64,000 nt of DNA from Herbiconiux gentiana (GTDB lineage: Bacteria > Actinomycetota > Actinomycetes > Actinomycetales > Microbacteriaceae): the NCBI RefSeq assembly GCF_024978135.1, contig NZ_JANTEZ010000010.1, positions 1 through 64,000 on the forward strand. Reading direction: 5' to 3'. Position numbers and translations under genes: made by a program. The notes beneath the pieces are model-generated. The model saw only the letters and a program-made list of their open reading frames with translations, had not been told where the DNA came from and searched no databases. This document shows positions 59,386 through 64,000 of this stretch, piece by piece (positions within the stretch are counted from its first letter, which is position 1; each line of letters begins with the position of its first letter).

Positions 59386-60423
59386 CTACGCGCTGGTCGC
59401 GTCCGAGACCTCGCCGACCAGCTCCTCGATGATGTCCTCGAGGAAGAGCACGCCCGTGACCGCACCCTCGGCCGTCAGCGAGCGCGCCACGTGCGAGCCG
59501 CGGCGGCGCATGCCCTCGAGGGCGTCCTCGAGATCGGCGTCCCGGGCCACCGAGGTGAGGCGACGGATGCGCTTCCCGGGCACGGGCGCGTCGAAGGCCT
59601 CGCCCGCCAGATCCATCACGTCCTTCAGGTGCAGGTAGCCCTCGGGCTCCCCCGCCGCATCCGTGAGGATGTAGCGCGAGTACCCGTGCGACGCGACCGC
59701 CCGCTGGATGTCCCGCGGGGTCGCCCCGGCGGGCAGCAGCACCATCTCGGCGATCGGCACCTCGACGTCGCGCACCTTCTTCGTCGTGAACTCGAACGCG
59801 GCGGTGAGGGTGCCCGACGTATCCGTCAGCACCCCCTCGCGGGTCGACTGCTCGACGATCGACGCCACCTCGTCGAGGGTGTACGTGCTCGTCGCCTCGT
59901 CTTTCGGCGTCACCCGGAAGGCGCGCAGGATGAGGTTCGCCAGCCCGTTCAGCGCCCAGATCACCGGCCGCACCACCTTCGAGACGAAAACCAGCGGCGG
60001 CGCGAGGATGAGCGCGGCGCGGTCGGGCACCGAGAAGCTGAGGTTCTTCGGCACCATCTCGCCGAACACCACGTGCAGGAAGGTCACCAGCACCAGCGCG
60101 ATCACGAACGCGACCCCGCCGATCAGCTCGGGGCTGAGCGGCGTGAGCGCGAGCGGGTACTCGAGCAGGTGGTGGATGGCCGGCTCCGAGACGTTCAGGA
60201 TGACCAGCGAGCACACGGTGATGCCGAGCTGGCTGGTGGCCAGCATGAGGGTGGCGTGCTCCATGGCCCAGAGCGTCGTCTTCGCGGCCTTGCTGCCGGC
60301 CTCGGCGCGCGGCTCGATCTGCGAGCGGCGGGCCGAGATCACCGCGAACTCGGCGCCCACGAAGAAGGCGTTGACGACGAGCAGCACGACGAGCCACACG
60401 ATTCCGGGAACGATGTCACTCAT
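59386..60423 (-). CDS. CNNM/CBS-domain membrane protein (hemolysin-C-like)
   Basis: The 345-residue protein has the CNNM transmembrane domain (WLVVLLVVNAFFVGAEFAVI; FLHVVFGEMVPKNLSFSVPD) and a CBS pair (VLLPAGATPRDIQRAVASHG, later VTGVLFLEDIIEELVGEV). It lacks the C-terminal CorC domain present in its neighbour. The family is linked to magnesium or divalent cation efflux. Its ATG overlaps the stop of the upstream paralogue (ATGA), so the two are co-translated and may form a hetero-oligomer. Confidence 0.92.
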   Translation of the reverse strand: MSDIVPGIVWLVVLLVVNAFFVGAEFAVISARRSQIEPRAEAGSKAAKTTLWAMEHATLMLATSQLGITVCSLVILNVSEPAIHHLLEYPLALTPLSPELIGGVAFVIALVLVTFLHVVFGEMVPKNLSFSVPDRAALILAPPLVFVSKVVRPVIWALNGLANLILRAFRVTPKDEATSTYTLDEVASIVEQSTREGVLTDTSGTLTAAFEFTTKKVRDVEVPIAEMVLLPAGATPRDIQRAVASHGYSRYILTDAAGEPEGYLHLKDVMDLAGEAFDAPVPGKRIRRLTSVARDADLEDALEGMRRRGSHVARSLTAEGAVTGVLFLEDIIEELVGEVSDATSA

Positions 60424-61799
60424 CGCTTCTCCTCCAGTCGGGAGTCGATCAGGGTGGCGGGGGTGCCTTCGGCGGCGGAGCCCTCGGCCGGCGAACCGTC
60501 TTCGGGCGGCTCCTCGGGGATGAACCGCAGCCGGTCGAGCCGCAGACCGTCGACGCGTTCGACCCGCAGCACGCCGCCGTCGATGTCGATCTCGTCACCG
60601 AGCTCCGGCAGCCGGTCGAGCTCGTCGATCACGTAGCCGGCCACGGTCTCGTGGTCGTCCTCGGCAGGCACGCGGATGCCCGTGCGGGCCTGCAGCTCGT
60701 CGGGCCGGAGGCTCGCGTCGAACGTGATGGAGCGGCCCGTGCGCACGATGCCCGCACGCAGGCGGTCGTGCTCGTCCTCCAGCTCGCCCACGAGCTCCTC
60801 CACGAGGTCCTCCAGGGTGACGATGCCGGCCGTTCCGCCGTGCTCGTCGGTCGCGATCGCGATCTGGAAGCCGTTGCGGCGCAGGAGCCCGAGCAGCGTG
60901 TCGATGCCCATCGATTCGGGCACGAAGAGCGGGTCGACCATGAGCTCGCCGACGGTGACGCCCTGGCGGGCATCCGGATCGATGGCGAAGCCCTGCTTGA
61001 CGTGCACCACACCGACGATGTCGTCGACGCTGGTGCCCGTGACGGGGAAGCGCGAGAAGCCGGTGCGCTGCGCGAGCGCCACGACGTCGGCCGCGGTGTC
61101 GTCGGGGCCGACGCTCGCCATGCGCACGCGCGGGGTCATCACGTCGGCGGTCTCGCGCTCGGAGAAGGTGAGCGTGCGGCCGAGCAGCGTGGCGTGGTCG
61201 GTGTCGAGCATGCCCTCCAGGGCGGAGCGGCGCACGAGGGAGCCGAGCTCCTCGGCCGAGCGGGCGCCCGAGAGCTCCTCCTTCGGCTCGATGCCCATCG
61301 CGCGGATGAGTGCGTTGGCCGTGTTGTTGAACAGCAGGATGACCGGCTTGAACACGGTCGTGAAGACCACCTGGAACGGCACGACGACCTTCGCGGTCTG
61401 CCGGGGCAGCGCCAAGGCGAAGTTCTTCGGCACCAGCTCGCCGATGACCATCGAGAACAGGGTGGCGATCAGGATGCCCAGCACGGCGCCGATCCCGGGG
61501 ACCACCGCCTCGGGGATGCCGACGCCGATCAGCGGCTCGCGCAGCAGCGAGGAGATCGCCGGTTCGAAGGTGTAGCCGGTGAGCAGGGTGGTGAGGGTGA
61601 TGCCGAGCTGCGCGCCCGACAGGTGGGTCGACGTGATGCGCAGGGCGCCGATGGTCGGCCCGAGCCGCTTCTCGCCGCGCGCCTGGCGCTGCTCGAGATC
61701 GTGACGGTCGAGGTTCACCAGGGCGAACTCGCTGGCGACGAAGAATCCGGTGCCGACGGTCAGCACGAGGCCGATCGCGAGCATGCTCAGTTCATACAA
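60420..61799 (-). CDS. CNNM/CBS/CorC-domain membrane protein
   Basis: The 459-residue protein has the full hemolysin-C architecture: CNNM membrane domain (VLTVGTGFFVASEFALVNLD; MVIGELVPKNFALALPRQTA), two CBS domains (MTPRVRMASVGPDDTAADVV; TDEHGGTAGIVTLEDLVEEL) and a CorC/HlyC domain (TVAGYVIDELDRLPELGDEI). Role: divalent cation (probably Mg) transport or resistance. The start is TTG at 61799 (LYELSMLAIG), with GGGGG about 8 nt upstream; an ATG at residue 6 is the alternative. Pairs with the shorter paralogue downstream. Confidence 0.92.
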   Translation of the reverse strand: MYELSMLAIGLVLTVGTGFFVASEFALVNLDRHDLEQRQARGEKRLGPTIGALRITSTHLSGAQLGITLTTLLTGYTFEPAISSLLREPLIGVGIPEAVVPGIGAVLGILIATLFSMVIGELVPKNFALALPRQTAKVVVPFQVVFTTVFKPVILLFNNTANALIRAMGIEPKEELSGARSAEELGSLVRRSALEGMLDTDHATLLGRTLTFSERETADVMTPRVRMASVGPDDTAADVVALAQRTGFSRFPVTGTSVDDIVGVVHVKQGFAIDPDARQGVTVGELMVDPLFVPESMGIDTLLGLLRRNGFQIAIATDEHGGTAGIVTLEDLVEELVGELEDEHDRLRAGIVRTGRSITFDASLRPDELQARTGIRVPAEDDHETVAGYVIDELDRLPELGDEIDIDGGVLRVERVDGLRLDRLRFIPEEPPEDGSPAEGSAAEGTPATLIDSRLEEKR

Positions 61800-61997
61800 G
61801 GGCGGGCCCCCTGCGAGTGAGCACGCGGGCTGCACCTACGAGGTGAGCGCCGTGGTTCTGGTCGGCAAGGGGCACGGGTCTGTGATGGGGAGGGTCGTCC
61901 ATGCCGACAATCGTAGCGGGGGCGGCTGGAAAAGCGCCTGGACGGGCGGTTCGCGGTGTTCGGGATGCTCTCAGCGCGCATCCGGGATCATGGACGG

Positions 61998-63308
61998 ATG
62001 ACCGTGTTCGAGCCACCCTGTGGGCCCGTCGAGGGCCGGCGCGACGGCGACGTCGTGCGGGTGCAGGGGGTGCCGTACGCCTGGGCCGCGCGGATCGCGC
62101 GACCCATGCCGTTCGAGGCATGGACCGAGGTGCGGCCCGCCGTCGAGCGCGCGCCGGCGTGTCCGCAGCCGCAGAACGCGTTCCTCGACGAGGTGCTCGG
62201 CACCCGCTGGGGCGAGCTGCCGGCCGACGAGCACTGCCAACGACTCACGATCACGCTGCCCGGTGACCTCGCCGAGGGCGAGCAGGTGCCGGTGATGGTC
62301 TGGATCCACGGCGGCTCGTACACCTCGGGCGCCGGCGACCTCGCGATCATGGATCCGGCGCCGCTCGTGCGCGAGCAGCGCGTGATCGTGGTGGCCGTCA
62401 CGTACCGGCTCGGACTGTTCGGCTACCTCGCCTCGGGCGAGCGGCCGGCGAACCTCGGGCTCCTCGACCAGCTCGAGGCCTTCCGCTGGGTGCAGCGCAA
62501 CATCGCGGCGTTCGGGGGCGACCCGGGCCGGGTGACGGCGTTCGGCGAGTCGGCGGGCGGCGACGCGGTGGCGCACCTGATGACGCTGCCGGAGGCACCG
62601 CGGCTGTTCGGCCGGGCGATCATCCAGAGCGCGCCGCTCGGCATCTCGCGCGGGCGGGCCCGGATGAGCGACGCGATGGGACGTGTGGCTTCGGCCGTCA
62701 CACCGACCATGCCGGCCGACGAGGTGGTGGCGCTGCAGGAGCAGGTCGCGGCGCCCGCCCGGCGGCACGGGCTGCTCGCCGGGATGCCGTTCGGCACGCA
62801 GTACGGCCACGATCCGCTGCCGCCCGAGCCGCTCGTCGAGGCGGCGTGGCGGGCGGCGGCGCCGTCGATCGAGGTGCTGATCGGCACCACGGCCGAGGAG
62901 GCGCGGCTGTTCGTGGCCCGGGTTCCGGCGGTGAAGGTGCTGGCGGGGCTGCCGCTCGTGGGCCGGTTCGTGCAGCGGATGCTCGTCGCGCTCGTCACCC
63001 GCATCGTCTACGGCCGCCCGGCGGCGGTCTTCGCGCGGCGGCACGCCCGGGCCGGGGGCGTGGCCCACCGCTACGTGATCTCGTGGGCGGCGCCGGGCAA
63101 CCCCTACGGCGCGTGCCACACGATCGACCTTCCGCTGCTGTTCGGCAGCTGGGACACGTGGTCGCGCGCGGCGCTCGTCGCTGGCGCGACGCCCGCGTCG
63201 CTCGCGACCGCGGGCCGCGCCGTGCGGCAGGCCTGGGGCAATTTCGCCCACGGCCGCCTCCCCGCGGCGGGCGCGGTCCCGGGCGCCGTCCGCCACTGGC
63301 GCCTCTGA
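61998..63308 (+). CDS. Type-B carboxylesterase
   Basis: The 436-residue alpha/beta hydrolase shows the carboxylesterase/lipase pattern: VRVQGVPYA at the N-terminus, VMVWIHGGSYTSGAG with the oxyanion HGG, FGGDPGRVTAFGESAGGDAV with the nucleophile Ser, Glu in GTTAEEARLF and His in GACHTIDLPLLFG. All triad residues are present. It is shorter than the usual 480-500 residues. GATCAT (61986-61991) ends 6 nt before the ATG, suggesting a leaderless start. Substrate unknown. Confidence 0.9.
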   Translation: MTVFEPPCGPVEGRRDGDVVRVQGVPYAWAARIARPMPFEAWTEVRPAVERAPACPQPQNAFLDEVLGTRWGELPADEHCQRLTITLPGDLAEGEQVPVMVWIHGGSYTSGAGDLAIMDPAPLVREQRVIVVAVTYRLGLFGYLASGERPANLGLLDQLEAFRWVQRNIAAFGGDPGRVTAFGESAGGDAVAHLMTLPEAPRLFGRAIIQSAPLGISRGRARMSDAMGRVASAVTPTMPADEVVALQEQVAAPARRHGLLAGMPFGTQYGHDPLPPEPLVEAAWRAAAPSIEVLIGTTAEEARLFVARVPAVKVLAGLPLVGRFVQRMLVALVTRIVYGRPAAVFARRHARAGGVAHRYVISWAAPGNPYGACHTIDLPLLFGSWDTWSRAALVAGATPASLATAGRAVRQAWGNFAHGRLPAAGAVPGAVRHWRL

Positions 63309-63366
63309 CCCGCGCCGTCCCGCGCTGCACCCCGCCCCGCCCCGCTCCGCCCCGCCTGCGCGCGAA

Positions 63367-63422
63367 CCGGGTCGCGCAAAAGCACCTCCGCGGGACGGCG
63401 GAACGGACTTCGCGCGACCCGG
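63367..63422. terminator. Hairpin between convergent genes
   Basis: CCGGGTCGCGC (63367-63377) pairs perfectly with GCGCGACCCGG (63412-63422); the interior can form a second stem (TCCGC/GCGGA). It lies between the carboxylesterase and MmcQ-like genes and directly abuts the stop codon of the latter at 63424. No long T-run, so efficiency is uncertain. Confidence 0.6.
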
Positions 63423-63423
63423 C

Positions 63424-63774
63424 TCAGGGCCGCTGGGCGCGCGGGAGGCCCGCGACCACGAGGTCGTAGGAGTTCACGATGAGGTCGTGCACGAGCTCGC
63501 CGTCGCTGCCGGGGCCGAGCGTGACCGTCACCCAGTGGCGCTTGTTCATGTGGTAGCCGGGCCGGATCCACGGGTGGTCGCGCACGAGCGCCTCGCCGTG
63601 CGCCGGGGCGACCTTCAGCGTGACGCTCTCGACCTCGGAGTCGAGCGGAGTGAGGGCGAACACCTTCCCCACCACCTTGGCGACCGCGGTCTCCGGCCCG
63701 AACGGCCGCTCGTCGGTGGTGGCGGGCAGGGCGGCGCAGGCCTCGAGCACGTCGGCGCGGCGGCGGATCTCCAT
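63424..63774 (-). CDS. MmcQ/YjbR family DNA-binding-like protein
   Basis: The 116-residue protein has the MmcQ/YjbR (CyaY-like fold) pattern: ERPFGPETAVAKVVGKVFAL, TLKVAPAHGEALVRDHPWIR and PGYHMNKRHWVTVTLGPGSD. The function is unsettled; some are listed as DNA-binding. TAGCCT (63786-63781) ends 6 nt before the ATG, indicating leaderless expression. Confidence 0.9.
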   Translation of the reverse strand: MEIRRRADVLEACAALPATTDERPFGPETAVAKVVGKVFALTPLDSEVESVTLKVAPAHGEALVRDHPWIRPGYHMNKRHWVTVTLGPGSDGELVHDLIVNSYDLVVAGLPRAQRP

Positions 63775-63915
63775 GCACGGAGGCTAGCCCGCCCGTCCTA
63801 CACTGCGCATCCGCCCGTCAGCCAGCCAGGTGACCACTGGAGCCGGCCGAAGTAAGTGGGGCGCAGGACCCCCGCCGTTCATCCGCCGTTCGCCCGGGGG
63901 CGCTACGGTGCCGAC

Positions 63916-64000
63916 GTGACGCTGTTCAACGGCTGGGCCATTCCCGCCGAACTCGACGACCTCCTGCGCTCGAGCGTGCTCGACGACGATGACGACGACC
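63916..64000 (+). CDS. Unknown protein, N-terminal fragment
   Basis: A GTG at 63916, 6 nt after TACGGT (63904-63909), opens a frame VTLFNGWAIPAELDDLLRSS continuing VLDDDDDD to the right edge. The leaderless layout matches other genes here, which is the main evidence. Too little is visible to name it. Confidence 0.55.
   Translation, partial: MTLFNGWAIPAELDDLLRSSVLDDDDDD

Noticed and set aside
1-64000. CRISPR arrays, IS elements, prophage genes, rRNA operons, replication origin
   Set aside because: No evenly spaced repeats, transposase or integrase motifs, phage structural genes, rRNA sequence or DnaA-box cluster were found on reading both strands.

Overview
The window is high-GC DNA (roughly 70% or more by eye) from an actinobacterium. 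I infer Microbacteriaceae or a close relative from the DUF222/13E12-type HNH endonuclease, DUF1206, DUF2277 and MpaB-like genes, frequent GTG/TTG starts, and many leaderless genes whose start codon lies 6-7 nt after a TANNNT -10 box. No rRNA, IS element, phage gene or CRISPR array is visible. The one tRNA is tRNA-Gln(CTG).

Region 1 (1-30,010) is a plant cell-wall (pectin/rhamnogalacturonan) island. It contains a CUT1 sugar ABC importer without an ATPase, followed in the same transcript by a YesL-like protein, a GH29 fucosidase and a serine hydrolase (6494 down to 210). Next come a Tat-exported hydrolase with a LAATG sorting signal, a PmoA-like/Gfo-Idh/GH43-like operon (11589-8505), and a LacI regulator with a degenerate M24 protein. 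Divergent from the regulator is a four-gene operon (14212-19083) that looks like the oxidative uronate route: dehydrogenase, enolase-superfamily dehydratase, KdgD-like dehydratase and 2-oxoglutarate-semialdehyde dehydrogenase. Further on are another Gfo/Idh oxidoreductase with a second LacI regulator, and a secreted PL11 rhamnogalacturonan lyase. Seven transcription units carry a 14-bp near-palindrome of the type GGAAAGCGCTTTCC just after a recognisable -10, so they appear to form one LacI-controlled regulon. An MFS transporter, a broken alpha/beta-hydrolase and an ABC exporter are interspersed.

Region 2 (30,040-49,790) is mostly housekeeping and miscellaneous: a GH26-like lipoprotein, an ECF sigma factor, the HNH endonuclease, tRNA-Gln, an Lrp regulator facing a DUF2000 gene, a sigma-factor-like protein with region 2 only, trpF, a perhydrolase-type hydrolase, GrpB, DedA (tail altered by a 53-bp tandem duplication), gltX, an ABC-2 exporter pair and an MpaB-like oxygenase.

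Region 3 (49,796-64,000) starts with a LacI regulator and a GH51 arabinofuranosidase. A 32-codon leaderless ORF followed by alternative hairpins precedes a VOC protein. A nucleoside/nucleobase group follows: a BMP lipoprotein, a nucleoside hydrolase-like protein lacking most metal-binding aspartates, and an amidohydrolase/deaminase. A structured leader with a sequestered ribosome-binding site precedes a DHA2-type MFS exporter. The window ends with two CNNM/CBS membrane proteins, a type-B carboxylesterase, an MmcQ/YjbR protein and the start of an unknown gene.

All functions are read from sequence motifs without database searches. Substrate assignments for transporters and glycosidases are inferences from family and neighbours.
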